The notes: generated from the letters alone by a model not told the origin. Counted from the stretch's first letter, positions 34,140 to 45,589 are shown. The stretch: 64,000 nucleotides of DNA from Schistocerca nitens (GCF_023898315.1 NC_064619.1:478743376-478807375); one strand, 5' to 3'. A program made the numbers and translations.

Positions 34140-34750
34140 GACTAGTGGAATGTGATATTTTCTGACAAATCAGTATTTTCCACAGTGACTGATGTGTCTG
34201 TTGTGATCTCAGATATATCTCCGAATAATATTGCGGCGGCTTTGTCTGTGACAGTTTGGTGCTGGAAGTGTTCCCTTGGTGTTGAGGCACTTCACAAGGT
34301 AAATGGCAGGCTTAATTCTGCTCAATATACTCATATTATGGATAATGTTATGATCTCATCTTTGTGACAAATATACCTTGAGGGATTAATCTGTTTCCGG
34401 CAGGATCAGTCTCCAATACATGTAACAGATGCAGAGCAGGAGTGGTTTGGAGAAGAGAATGAGATTTCTCTTCTCAGCTAGCCGCCTCCTGCACCGAACC
34501 TCAGCCCATTGAAAACATACGGTTGCAAATGAAATGGACATGCAAGAAAACTAGCCTGACTTCGTGCCAAGGACCTCTGTCAATGTGTGATGCATGGGAG
34601 ATAGTGGCAGAAAATGGAGGACTTATTACTCAGCTCAAAGACACCCTGCTTTGCCAGATGCAGATGGTAATTGAAGTGGAAGGACTGTGAACAGGACGTT
34701 AAGTGGTACTGAAACCACAAGTGCTATTTTGAAGGCTGATAAAATCTTAT
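34140..34750 (+). pseudogene. Tc1-like transposase remnant (catalytic half)
   Basis: The + strand reads MIFSDKSVFSTV (first catalytic Asp in FSDES-like context), HKVNGRLNSAQYTHIMDNVM, then QDQSPIH...QEWFGEENEISLLS (second Asp kept, in a DNSPIH-type motif). The last catalytic position is degenerate: PAPNLSPLKT stands where Tc1 proteins have PDLNPIEN, so the Glu is lost. A stop at 34366 separates parts. Terminal repeats were not found. Intron 4, gene-sense. Confidence 0.7.
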
Positions 34751-35111
34751 TGTGAACTGTGATGTTCATTGTATTAATTTTTGGTTTTCTATAAACAAAC
34801 AGCTTAACACAGTAGATCAAAAAATAATTACTAAAATTGTGGTTTGATCTGAATCTTGCAATTGTACAGTTGTTGTTGGCCAAATGATTAGGCTGCCGAA
34901 CTGGAAAGTCATTATACTGAGTTGTGCGATATCCAAATATATCTTGCTGTTTTCAGAGGGGTGCATGCTTCATGATGAGTATCAGAAAGTTGTAACTCTC
35001 GCAGTTACACTCACAAGTGTCCATAATCTTCATGAGCAGTCTTATAAACTCTGTAATGTGACTGGCTCCTGCATAACACAGCTGGCAATCAATTTTCAGC
35101 CATCACTACTT

Positions 35112-35122
35112 TATGTACTATA
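35112..35122. repeat. Target-site duplication at the 3' end of the RTE-like LINE
   Basis: TATGTACTATA, repeated exactly at 38427-38437. Confidence 0.8.
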
Positions 35123-38100
35123 TCATCATCATTTAAGACTGATTATGCCTTTCAGCGTTCAGTCTGGAGCATAGCCCCCTTATAAAATTCCTCCATGATC
35201 CCCTATTCAGTGCTAACATTTGTGCCTCTTCTGATGTTAAACCTGTTACTTCAAAATCATTCTTAACCGAATCCAGGTACCTTCTCCTTGGTCTGCCCCG
35301 ACTCCTCCTACCCTCTACTGCTGAACCCATGAGTCTCTTGGGTAACCTTGCTTCTCCCATGCGTGTAACATGACCCCACCATCTAAGCCTGTTCGCCCTG
35401 ACTGCTACATCTATAGAGTTCATTCCCAGTTTTTCTTTGATTTCCTCATTGTGGACACCCTCCTGCCATTGTCCCCATCTACTAGTACCTGCAATCATCC
35501 TAGCTACTTTCATATCTGTAACCTCAACCTTGTTGATAAGGTAACCTGAATCCACCCAGCTTTCGCTCCCATACAACAAAGTTGGTCGAAAGATTGAACG
35601 GTGCACAGATAGCTTAGTCTTGGTACTGACTTCCTTGTTTCAGAAGAGAGTAGATCATAGCTGAGTGCTCACTGCATTAGCTTTGCTACACCTCGCTTCC
35701 AGTTCTTTCACTATGCATCCTAAGTACTTCAAACTGTCCACCTGTTCTAACTTTGTTCCTCCTATTTGGCACTCAATCCGTTTATATTTCTTTCCCACTG
35801 ACATTACTTTCGTTTTGGAGATGCTAATCTTCATACCATAGTCCTTACATTTCTGATCTAGCTCTGAAATATTACTTTGCAAACTTTCAATCGAATCTGC
35901 CATCACAGCTAAGTCATCCGCATATGCTAGACTGCTTATTTTGTGTTCACGTATCTTAATCTCACCCAGCCAGTCTATTGTTTTCAACATATGATCCATA
36001 AATAATATGAACAACAGTGGAGACAGGTTGCAGCCTTGTCTTACCCCAGAAATTACTCTGAATCATGAACTCAATTTACCGTCTACTCTTAACTGCTGCC
36101 TGACTGTCCATGTAAAGACCTTTAATTGCTTGCAAAAGATTGCCTCCTATTCCATAATCTCGTAGAACAGACAATAACTTCCTCCCAGGAACCCGGTCAT
36201 ATGCCTTTTCTAGATCTATAAAGCATAGATGCAATTCCCTGTTCCACTCGTAACACTTCTCCATTATTTGCCGCAAGCTAAAGATCTGGTCCTGACAACC
36301 TCTAAGAGGCCTAAACCCACACTGATTTTCATCCAATTGGTCCTCAACTAATACTCGCACTTTCCTTTTCAACAATACCTGCGAAGATTTTACCCACAAC
36401 TCTGATTAAAGAGATACCTCTGTAGTTGTTACAATCTTTTCTGTTTCCATGTTTAAAGATTGGTGTGATTACTGCTTTTGTCCAGTCTGATGGAACCTGT
36501 CCCGACTCCCAGGCCATTTCAATTATCCTGTGTAGCCATTTAAGACCTGACATTTCACTGTATTTTATGAGTTCCGACTTAATTTCATCCACCCCAGCTG
36601 CTTTATTGCACTGCAGTCTATTGACCATTTTCTCCACTTCCTCAAATGTGATCCTATTTCCATCATCATTCCTATCCCATTCTACCTCAAAATCTGAAAC
36701 ATTACTGATCGCATTTTCACCTACATTGAGCAACTCTTCAAAATATTCCCTCCATCTGCCCAAGGCATCCACAGGATTCACCAGCAGTTTTCCTGACCTG
36801 TCGAAAATACTTGTCATTTCCTTCTTACCTCCCTTTCGAAGACTGCTAATTACACTCCAGAATGGTTTTCCAGCAGCTTGACCCATAGTCTCCAACCTGT
36901 TTCCAAAGTCTTCCCAAGATTTCTTCTTGGATTCTGAAATTATCTGTTTGGCTTTGTTTCTTTCTTCAACATAACTTTCTCTGTCTACCTGAGTTCTAGT
37001 ATGTAGCCATTTTTGATACGCCTTCTTTTTCCTTTTACAGGCTGCCTTGACTGTGTCATTCCACCAAGGTGTTTGCTTCATCCTACTTTTACACACTACT
37101 GTTCCAAGACATTCTTTAGCCACTTCTAGTACTGTGTCCCTGTACCTTGTCTATTCCTTTTCCAATGACTGTAGTTGACTACATTCAACTAACTGGTACC
37201 TTTCTGAGATCGTGTTATGTACTTGTGCGTGATTTCCTTATCCTGAAGGTTTCTCCACTCTTATCGTCATACACATGGACCTGACCTCCTGCACTTTCGG
37301 CCTCACAATCCCAATTTCACTGCAGATTAAATAATGATCAGTGTCATCAAAGAATCCCCTGAATACACGTGTGTCCCTCACAGCCTTCCTGAATTCCTGA
37401 TCTGTTATTATATAGTCAATGACAGATCTGGTTCCCCTGCCTTCCCAAGTATACCGGTGAATGTTCTTATGTTTAAAAAAGGAGTTTGTGATTACTAAGC
37501 CCATACTGGCACAGAAATCCAAGAGTTGTTTCCCGTTCCTGTTGGCCTCCATATCCTCTCCAAATTTACTCATAACCTTTTCATACCCTTCTGTTCGATT
37601 TCCAATCCTGGCGTTAAAATCACCCATGAGCAGAACACTGTCCTTGTCCTTTACTCTAACAACTACATCACTGAGTGCCTCATAAAAACTATCCATCTTA
37701 TCTTGATCTGTCCCTTCACAATGTGAATATACTGACACAATCCTAATTTTCTTGCTGGACACTGTCAAATCTATCCACATCAGTTGTTCGTTTACATACC
37801 TTATTGCAATTACGCTGGGTTCCATTTCTTTCCTGATGTAAAGCCCTACACCCCATTGTGCTATTCCTGCTTTGACTCCTGACAGACCTTGTATTCTCCC
37901 ACTTCCTCTTCTTTCTCACCCCCTTACCCGAATGTCACTAACAGCTAAAACATCCAGTCCCATCTTACTTGCAGCCTCTGCCAGCTCTACCTTCTTCCCA
38001 GAGTAGCCCCCATTGATATTAATAGCTCCCCACCTCATTACCATTTGTTTGGCAAGTCGTATCTTAGGAGTCCCTGGTTTGTCAGTTAGAGGTGGGACTC

Positions 38101-38426
38101 CGTCACCTCCAAAGGTCCGAGACATTTTGCTCTGATTGTTGCCAGCATCATATTTAAAGTACCAGGGAAGCAGGTTGCTAGCCTTACTTGCCCCGAGTCC
38201 CATTGAGTTTTACCCCTAACGGTTGAGGGACTAACTGGTGGATTTGGTAGTCTTTGCCGTATGAGCACAAAGGTGACCACGACTCAGAATATGGCGGAGA
38301 TGCCCAGCCTTATTCCAAAGTAACTGGTATCCCGACTGTCGGGACCATTTACTTGGCCACTCATACGTTGCCCGTGGTTCATGAACTAGGACATGACTAC
38401 AGGAACCCAAACCATGTACTATGCAC
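35123..38426 (-). mobile_element. RTE-like LINE, antisense in TM9SF4 intron 4
   Basis: A 3.3-kb non-LTR element on the minus strand. Its 3' end (35123 side) is a short ATG/GATGAT simple repeat instead of poly-A, as usual for RTE-type elements. Exact 11-bp direct repeats flank it. It encodes an APE endonuclease and RT without RNase H, all in one degenerate frame series. The compact size, simple-repeat tail and lack of ORF1 fit RTE/BovB-like LINEs; the clade name is an inference. Confidence 0.85.
35133..38203 (-). pseudogene. RTE-like endonuclease-reverse transcriptase, frameshifted
   Basis: Read from right to left. The endonuclease begins INGGYSGKKVELAEAASKMG (about 38010) and includes LLMGDFNARIGNRTEGYEK and TWEGRGTRSVIDYIITDQEF (about 37640-37400). 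A linker with WWNDTVKAACKRKKKAYQKW and NYRGISLI precedes RT motifs FIDLEKAYDRVPGRKLL (about 36200) and YADDLAVMADS (about 35925). The C-terminal end has TLLYGSESW, LRWWGHVTRMGEARLPKRLM and GRPRRRYLDSVKNDF (about 35590-35270). At least four frame changes or stops separate five readable blocks (about 37825-37238, 37123-36344, 36399-36076, 36014-35655, 35606-35133). Confidence 0.87.
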
Positions 38427-38437
38427 TATGTACTATA
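38427..38437. repeat. Target-site duplication at the 5' end of the RTE-like LINE
   Basis: TATGTACTATA, matching 35112-35122. Confidence 0.8.
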
Positions 38438-38936
38438 AAGTTTTATAATTCCGTTTAAAATATTTTTATGTATTTTGTGAACTCGTCTGTAAATGGTTCG
38501 CAATATTTAAACACAAATTAATTTATTAATCTGTAAATGTACTCATTTCACATGATTATCATATATTATTAAAGTGGCCCATGGAATGTGTGACTAATCC
38601 ACCAACTATTCAGCCATCCAACCAGCTAGCCAACCAACCAATGAAACCTGCTTCAGCTAACTGGAGTTTGGTTTCCTAGAATTTTCTGAAGTCATTCAAT
38701 GTGAACACTGTCATGTTTGTCAGTCTCTTAATAGATATCACACCTATTCACGTCCATTAGAACTTCAGTCTCCCCCTCCCCTCCTCCTCCATAAATGACT
38801 GTGAAGTCAGTGTGCTGTTCCACAACAGAAAACAGCTTTTAATTAGAATGAAGAGAATGAGAGTCTTGTTAGTGATTAGAATTGAAGTTTGGAGTATTCA
38901 TAAATAAGCAACTTTTTGTTATTCCTTTGTTTTCAG
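38438..38936. other. Intron 4, distal part
   Basis: AT-rich with a short CCAACCAACC-type low-complexity patch near 38600-38645. No gene recognised. Confidence 0.5.
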
Positions 38937-39120
38937 CACTTTAATGGCAGGTGTACTGCCATTTGGAGCTGTATTTATTGAGCTGTTTTTCATATTCTCT
39001 GCAATTTGGGAAAATCAATTCTATTATCTGTTTGGTTTCCTGTTCCTTGTGTTCATTATCTTGGTGATATCATGCTCCCAGATATCAATTGTAATGGTGT
39101 ACTTCCAGCTGTGTGGTGAG
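38937..39120 (+). CDS. TM9SF4: TM9SF4-like gene, fifth visible exon (TM6-TM7)
   Basis: Acceptor CCTTTGTTTTCAG, donor GTAAGC. One base completes the codon split at 31300. It encodes [40 protein letters not shown] and [20 protein letters not shown], i.e. two hydrophobic segments joined by the family signature [20 protein letters not shown]. Only conservative changes are expected relative to vertebrate TM9SF4. Ends in phase 0. Confidence 0.97.
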
Positions 39121-39456
39121 GTAAGCATTGCATTTTTCTTTTAAGAAAATCAGTAAAGTATTAGTTTATTACCTGATACCTAAACTGCAGGAAAATACAG
39201 GAAAGAATTTAATACAAGCAGGAACACTAGTTAATCTTTTTGAAAAACTATATTCACTGTTAATAAATGTGTATTTTGATTCAGAGTATGTACTCTGATA
39301 GAGAGCCACTGTAGTTCGAAATGTAACCTTTCAGAAATGTATGCTGTAACTGTCATAGTATAGTATGCTGTTTAAAAAGAAATTAGATGTTCAACATCAT
39401 GGGTGCGTGGATTGTCATGCCAATTTTTTAAATTACTTGTGTAGTATTTAATACCG

Positions 39457-39460
<4 letters not shown>

Positions 39461-39494
<34 letters not shown>
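39461..39494. repeat. (AC)n microsatellite in intron 5
   Basis: Seventeen uninterrupted AC units in the 518-bp last intron. Confidence 0.95.
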
Positions 39495-39497
<3 letters not shown>

Positions 39498-39638
39498 GAC
39501 AGTGTCTATGATCTCCAGATATTTTTATGTACACATGCTGCAAGTCAGCTGGTTTTCTGTTAGTTGGTTCTGTCTGTTGGTTTACTGTACAGCTCGCTAA
39601 AGACTTTTATTTGTAACTGGTGCATTTTCTTTTTTCAG

Positions 39639-39878
39639 GATTACCATTGGTGGTGGAGAAGTTTTATAGTTTCAGGAGGGTCAGCAATATATGTCTTTGC
39701 ATATTCAGTATTTTATTTTGTCACCAAGCTGGAAATAACAGAATTCATTCCCACATTGTTATATTTCGGCTACACAGCTATTATGGTGATAACATTTTGG
39801 CTTCTTACTGGAACTATCGGTTTTTTTGCAGCATATGCATTTATTCGGAAGATTTATGCTGCTGTGAAGATTGACTGA
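39639..39878 (+). CDS. TM9SF4: TM9SF4-like gene, last exon (TM8-TM9 and C-terminus)
   Basis: Acceptor TTCTTTTTTCAG, phase 0, 79 residues then TGA at 39876-39878. It encodes [60 protein letters not shown] and a C-terminus of [12 protein letters not shown]. The terminal KID fits the KxD/E COPI-binding signal described for TM9 proteins, which keeps them in the Golgi. KIYAAVKID distinguishes the TM9SF4 type from TM9SF2. The six exons add up to 440 residues of an expected ~640. Confidence 0.97.
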   Translation, partial: DYHWWWRSFIVSGGSAIYVFAYSVFYFVTKLEITEFIPTLLYFGYTAIMVITFWLLTGTIGFFAAYAFIRKIYAAVKID

Positions 39879-40183
39879 TATTTTGAATTTGTTGTGCAGC
39901 AGATCTCACGGACTGTGGTTATTTATGAAAGTGGGGACCATTGGCAGTTGCAGAATCCCTCATGTCATCTTTACTGTTCTAGTTAAAGGTTGTAATTCTG
40001 CAGTTTTGTTTGAAATCAACACTCTCTAAGCAGTACTGAGAGCTGTGGTTGCAGCAGTGTAAGAAATTGTAAAGCTTGGTAACCTAATAGTCTCAGTACT
40101 GTCAGTCACAAAATACCAAAAAAAAAAGAAAAAAAAAGTTTTAATATGTGATTATCATGTATTTAAATGTGCAAATATATTTT

Positions 40184-40189
40184 AATAAA
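40184..40189 (+). terminator. Candidate poly(A) signal AATAAA
   Basis: First canonical signal downstream of the TM9SF4 stop codon (306 bp after it), followed by a TG-rich stretch. Confidence 0.55.
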
Positions 40190-40835
40190 GTTCTTCATTA
40201 GTGAGAGCTTGCTGCATATGTTACCACTGGACAGGAATGTGGTGATAAGAGAGCTGCATCCTGTGTTCTCTCTATGATGAGAATTTATATCAGTAATATT
40301 GTGCTGTACTGGCTGTTTTCTCAGATGTATAGTTTGCAAATGAATGTGTAAAAGTGTTTGCATGTTCATTATTGACCATGATATTGTTTAGTAGTAATAT
40401 CTTGTATTTACTAGCAATGAACACAGTTTCTTAAAAATATATTTTTATGTAATATAAAAAGTGTAAAAACATAATATATCTCTGAATGCTCTACTTTGAC
40501 ATATACCAATTTTATTTAACAATTATGAGTTAATGTGTATTTTGTACCTTATTCCGTATGATGTCTTATAAAGATTTGTTCAGTGAAGTTGTGGTTTACA
40601 GATGTATTGTCCTACTACTGGAGTCTCTTGTGTGCTTATTGGATTACAGTAGTTAAGGAAAGTGCTTCATTTGTGTGTTGTAATATTAAATACTGAAAAA
40701 ATTATAATCACAGATGGAGCTTTAATTGTGTGCCCGTATCTTAATGTTGAAAGCGTATACAGTTGGAGTAAAGATCATTTTATATTTCCAAATTTGCAAG
40801 TGTAATTAAGTTTGAAAGTAAGTGGAAGTAACTCT

Positions 40836-40838
<3 letters not shown>

Positions 40839-40914
<76 letters not shown>

Positions 40915-40920
40915 TGTGTG
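40839..40920. repeat. Compound (TG)n(AG)n microsatellite
   Basis: TG run at 40839-40868 passing into an AG run to 40912, then TG again. It creates a chance Ser-Leu/His-Thr repeat frame on the minus strand. Confidence 0.95.
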
Positions 40921-41080
40921 TTTAATATAGATTCTATTGCCATTTTGTACTTCTCTGTAGCCATTGCACAATTTAATGAATCTGTGTGTTATGGAGCATT
41001 ATATCAATAAGTGAAAGTTGTTTGTTATTTTGTTTGTAACAGGCATTTTTAAATTATTTTGCTGCCTGAATAAATGTGCA

Positions 41081-41827
41081 TGACCTGTGATAGTTTTATG
41101 TATTGTATTTATTTATTGACCATGGAAACAAGTACTAGGAATTGATTATTAGTATAGGACAAAGGAGTGAAAGGACTGTCCAGTTATACTGATTCAGGTA
41201 TTGCCAATGACACTTCGATTGCAGAAGTTTCAGTATTAAATGTAAAACAAATGAATTACCAATAAACAAACTGCATATCCTCAAGACTAATTCACTATTG
41301 TTGTGGTTTTTTTAGTACTCTTTGTGTTCTTTCAAGAGTTGTTGAACCACACAGTCATAGGTCAGTAAATTGCTTAACAGTGTTTAAGCAACTGCAAGGC
41401 ATATATATATATGCATCAGTAATTAAAACTATGCATTACAAGCAGTGTTGACAGCTATAAGAAACTGAGCAACTTTGACAAGCACTGCTTTAGAGTTCTA
41501 AATTAAACATCAAATTTGAATAATGCAAAATGCCTCTAATTCTAGAACCGTTAACTTGCTGTAAGATTTACATAACCATTGGATATAGACTGTACTTAGT
41601 GACAAATAAAAGGTTGCTGCTTTCGTATTGAGATAAATGAGGAAAGCTTTGTACTGTCTAAAGTCTGTCATTATGGTAACAATGATGATAAATGCTCATT
41701 AGTCTGCATACAATAAAGGTTTAATGTTTTACTGTTGTAAAGATAGTAATAGTCATTCTTCCTGTATATAGTCCATATTTGAATGAGAGTGTGTGATGAT
41801 TTGTTGTAAATAATTTAGGAGTAAAAG
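41081..41827. other. Intergenic sequence downstream of TM9SF4
   Basis: AT-rich, with a short (AT)n at about 41402. No gene or element recognised. Confidence 0.5.
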
Positions 41828-42058
41828 GGGCAACTTGCCGAACAATGGCAGACTTGAGTCATCAAAAAAGAATGAAAACTTTGCTAGCTTCTGGACGGAT
41901 CCTTTTACGGGCTAGAATGCATGTAGTGGCCCTGGTGTTTGCAAGTGCGCCCACATGTTCTAACTTGTCATAGAATTCATCTGAAAGCAAGCAAAGTTTT
42001 CATTCTTTTTTTGTGTCCGTCAATGACTCTACATGCCCACCATTCAGTGAATTCACCT
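41828..42058. repeat. Fold-back / MITE-like element
   Basis: The inner arms are AAAGAATGAAAACTTTGCT (about 41865-41884) and the complementary AGCAAAGTTTTCATTCTTTT (about 41990-42010). Weaker outer homology (GAGTCAT/ATGACTC and ATGGCAGAC/CCCACCAT) extends the arms on both sides. Central sequence is unrelated to any transposase. It probably behaves as a non-autonomous inverted-repeat element. Confidence 0.65.
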
Positions 42059-42203
42059 ATTTACTTCTAAATTATTTGCATTCTGTTGAACTTTCATTAC
42101 CATATAAACATTATTTTGTGATAGGTTCATAATGCTTTATGAAAATTTTCTGCAATTTGTAACCAACATTTCATTATATAACTGTTCCGTGACAGTTATT
42201 TAT

Positions 42204-42919
42204 AAGGGGCATTCAAATGAAAGCTGGTCACTAGTGTAAAGTAAAGGTAACGATTTTATTAACTCAAAAATGTAATTGTACACAGTACACATACTCAAAA
42301 ATAGTCGCCAAAACTGTTCAGACATTTATCCCATTGCGACACTAGCCAGTAGATTCCATCCTTGAAGAAGCTAGTAGGCTGCTGTTGGGTCCAGGCCTGG
42401 ATGGGGGTCGTTGCCGATGCTAATAACCAGTAACCGATGGATCTTCTCCATAGTGATTATGCAGTTCTCCAAGACTAAAGCATTCACGTCTGCAACCATT
42501 TCCGGTGTTATAACACAATGAGCCTGTCCAGGACGACCATAGTCTTCCAGTGACTCGCGCCCCTCTAATAATTTTTTGTGCCATTCCACAAAACTTGAAC
42601 GACTCGGACTGTACTCACCACACAGATCCTTCATCCATCTATACATTTCATGGCCTCCTCCACCCTCCGCCACCAAAAATCGAATCGCTCCTCGTTGTTC
42701 CTGCTTACTCGCCAGTATGTTCGGTAGTGGACAATAACTTGTGTGACCACCTTCTCTTTGGCGTGAAACCACACTGGTGCTATGCAACATCGAATGGTGC
42801 ACGTGTGTCAGTCATCTCTACCAATAGATGGCGCCACCGTGCCTGCAGTTACGTGGTGCCACCTTATGTGTAAGGCAAAGGTAGACGCACTGACCCAGTT
42901 TCATTTGAATGAACCTCAT
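42204..42919 (-). mobile_element. Internally deleted mariner element
   Basis: The termini are inverted copies (GGGGCATTCAAATGAAAGCT at the left; the right end reversed is GAGGTTCATTCAAATGAAAC), flanked by TA. It is only about 715 bp long. The minus strand encodes only the N-terminal DNA-binding part of a mariner transposase and then jumps to a C-terminal scrap, so the catalytic domain has been deleted. Such derivatives can be mobilised only in trans. Confidence 0.85.
42371..42802 (-). pseudogene. mariner transposase N-terminal fragment
   Basis: Readable from about 42720: EQRGAIRFLVAEGGGGHEMY, GEYSPSRSSFVEWHKKLLEG, RESLEDYGRPGQAHCVITPE and MVADVNALVLENCIITMEKI. These match the paired helix-turn-helix region of mariner transposases. 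The sequence then passes abruptly into a short tail near 42400. No catalytic residues remain. Confidence 0.82.
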
Positions 42920-43625
42920 ATAATAATCCTGCTTGAGAAAGTTTTTGAAATAATTAATGTATTTCACATATTAAATTTTAATTGGTATGGGTGCATTTAT
43001 GATTACAACCACACGTACTCCATAAGCCACTGTACAGTGTTTTGCAGTGTATGCTTTGTACCATTATTAACTACTCTGTGTCCTACTTGTTTCACATGTG
43101 CAGAGAGCAAAATGTGGATTTAATAAGCTCGTATATGCTTATTAATATACCTTATGTTATCCTCATGGTTCCTATCCAGAATAAACAATGAAGATAGAGT
43201 GATTGCACAGCATATCATATATCTGGTTCTCTAAATTTATCCAAGAGGATTTTGTGAGAACATTACCATTCTTCCAGTTATTTCAATTTTAGTCTTTGTA
43301 CCATTTGATATGGTTTATATTGACGTATTATGATCCTAACAGAATATTGTAAATTCTTTAAACATCTTCCATCAGGCAAGTTTGGTAATGAGTCAAAAGA
43401 TGGAAAGAGTATTGTAGATCAGGTAGCACTATTCTTAAATTTAAAAGGTAAACTGCAGTTTCCTGCAATTTTTCCAACTAATCCATGTCTTCCATACTAC
43501 CAATTTTACATATTTATTCCATTTCACACTGTGTTGTAGTATTACTCCCAGATTTATAAATAATGTAACAGGCTTTAGAAGGCAAAATGATAAAGATGTC
43601 CAGATGAACTAAACTATCTTGGTGG
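42920..43625. other. Intergenic sequence between two mariner derivatives
   Basis: No gene or repeat recognised. Confidence 0.4.
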
Positions 43626-44565
43626 CTTAAATTTCTTGTGGAAGTATGGAACATTTTTAGCTACTTTATCTAGTCTTTGACATTATTTGTTCACATTTTA
43701 AGCACAAACCTTCAGTCCCCTTCAAGTAATCACCATTTGCACTAATACACTTGTGTAATCTGTTATTCAGTTTTCCAAAACATTGTTTAAATTCATCTTT
43801 AGTGATGCTTGACAGCACCTCAGCAATATGAGCAAAACACGTTCCTTTCATGCATCTTTCCATTCTAGAAAACAAAAAGTACTCACCATTTGCACTAATA
43901 CACTTGTGTAATGTTATTCAGTTTTTCAAAATATTGTTTAAATTCATCTTTAGTGATGCTTGACAGCACCTCAGCAATATGAGCAAAACACATTCCTTTC
44001 ATGCATCTTCCCATTCTAGAAAACAAAAAGCATGACATGGGGCAAGGTTGGGTGAGTGTTGGGGTTGAGGAATAGGTGTCACCATTTTTGGTCAAGAACT
44101 GTTGTACACAGGGTTGTGTGAGCAGGGGCGTTGTCATGATGGAAAAACCACTCACCTAACTGCCACAAATCAGGCTGCTTCTGTCACACACTGTTACATA
44201 ATCTTTTCAAAATTTACAAGTAGATTGCCTAGTTAACTGTCTGACCCTGCAGAACAAACTCTCAATGGTCGACGCCTCTCACATAAGAACATCAAATCAG
44301 CATTGTTTTAATGTTTGATTTCACCTGACGAGCTTTCTTGGGGCGAGGCGAACTTGAAGTCATCGACTCGCTTGATTGTTGTTTTGGTTCAGGATCTGAA
44401 GCATAGCATCAAGTTTTGTAACCTGGGATAATTTTTGAAAAAAAAGTTTGGATCATTTTGGGACTCTTTTTCAGAGCAGAGCATGCTTCCATGTGACATC
44501 ATTTTTGTTCAGCAGTCATTGCACGAATTTCTCAGCCATGCTTTTCATTCCTTGTTGTGTTTGGG
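43626..44565 (-). pseudogene. mariner transposase remnant with internal duplication
   Basis: Read on the minus strand from about 44450, it has TWCYASDPEPKQQSSES, SSSPRPKKARQVKSNIKTML, FVLQGQTVN, then GEWFFHHDNAPAHTTL (second catalytic Asp kept; about 44155-44110). The tail includes CMKGMCFAHIAEVLSSITKD. The first catalytic Asp region is changed (PGYKTW where mariner has TGDETW). Multiple frameshifts. Its C-terminal part is present twice owing to a 153-bp direct duplication. Truncated at its 5' end by a LINE fragment at about 44570. Confidence 0.78.
43731..44032. repeat. 153-bp direct tandem duplication within a mariner remnant
   Basis: Copies at 43731-43883 and 43884-44032. Both start CACCATTTGCACTAATACAC and end GAAAACAAAAAG. 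They differ at several positions and by small indels. Confidence 0.85.
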
Positions 44566-44569
44566 TACA

Positions 44570-44933
44570 CCTCTTTATTGTGCCACAAGGTTCAGTGCTT
44601 GGCGCACTTCTGCTCTTAGTCTACATAAATGATTTACCTAGGACATTCAAGGACCGTTCAAAAAGTGTAATGTTTTTTGATGACATTATTGATAAAGGGC
44701 TCAAATACATCCATACTAGACACAGCCAGGAGAATAATGGAACAGGCGGTTCAGACATTTCATCTCTTACAGAAAATGGTGTTATGCAGTCCCACACAAA
44801 TCAAAATGACTTTCAGGTACAAGAAGTGAAGATCAAAAAGATTACCCTGGATGACGCTCATGTGTGAATTACTTGGGCATCCAGATATATAACAGATTGA
44901 GATAGCACTAGCATATAGATAAAATTACAAAAA

Positions 44934-44990
<57 letters not shown>

Positions 44991-45445
44991 CTGCCTGCTT
45001 TGCGGTTATAAGTCTCTCTCATTGCGTTGACCTGCAGTCAGGATCACTAGTATGCTTTCATTCTATACAGTCTTACGGCGTAATCTACAGGGCAATGCTG
45101 CAAAGACAAAAAAGATTATTTAGTCTACAGGAGTGTGCAATAAGCAAATTATGTGAAATTGACAACCGAACATCTTACAAAAGCCGCTTAAAGGGTGTAG
45201 GGATTTTTAAATTTGCATGCCAATAGATATACTTCCGAATGATATTTTGGGTCATTACAAGAGTAGGATGAAATGTGCAATTCACAACCACACTATTGGA
45301 ACAAAGTCATTTTCATATGGACATTGTATCTCTTCAGGGATTCACAGTGGTTACAGGGATTCACAGTGGTTACTGGTAGATAAAACCAAAGCAAAAGAAT
45401 ACATCGGCAGCCACTCCTTCAATTTATAAAAAATGTTGTACTTGA
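44570..45445 (+). pseudogene. Jockey/CR1-like LINE reverse transcriptase fragment
   Basis: The + strand reads VPQGSVLGALLLLVYINDLP, TFKDRSKSVMFFDDI (the RT active-site block; FADD-type motif changed to FFDD) and FQVQEVKIKKITLDDAHV. After an (AC)n insertion, C-terminal pieces such as LQRQKRLFSLQECAISKLCE-like sequence follow near 45090-45160. It is broken by stops. A related fragment is on the minus strand at 48770-49145. Subfamily uncertain. Confidence 0.7.
44937..44987. repeat. (AC)n microsatellite
   Basis: About 25 AC units interrupting a degenerate LINE reading frame. Confidence 0.95.
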
Positions 45446-45525
45446 GGATGTAAACTCCACACAGCTAATGACCTCAGATGTTAAGTCCTACAGTACTTGG
45501 AGCCATTTGCACAAATTTTTTTTTT
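45446..45525 (+). mobile_element. Truncated SINE family B 3' end
   Basis: Contains TAATGACCTCAGATGTTAAG followed by TCCTACAGTACTTGGAGCCA, the 3' portion of the SINE seen complete at 49458-49636, then a T-rich run. The 5' tRNA-like part is missing. Confidence 0.6.
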
Positions 45526-45589
45526 TTTAATTAGTAAATAAAAATGGGAGCTGAGAAACATAGGCTACTTGTGTAAAGTACTCTAGCAA

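Larger units (their letters stand above)
39879..41080 (+). other. TM9SF4: TM9SF4 3' untranslated region (extent inferred)
   Basis: AT-rich sequence after the stop. AATAAA at 40184-40189 is the first canonical poly(A) signal and a second lies at 41069-41074, so alternative 3' ends are possible. The segment includes an A-rich run at 40118-40138 and a TG/AG microsatellite at 40839-40920. No transcript evidence is available in the sequence itself. Confidence 0.55.

Noticed and set aside
40780..40971. Ser-Leu/His-Thr repeat frame on the minus strand
   Set aside because: Translation of the TG/AG compound microsatellite in the TM9SF4 3' region.
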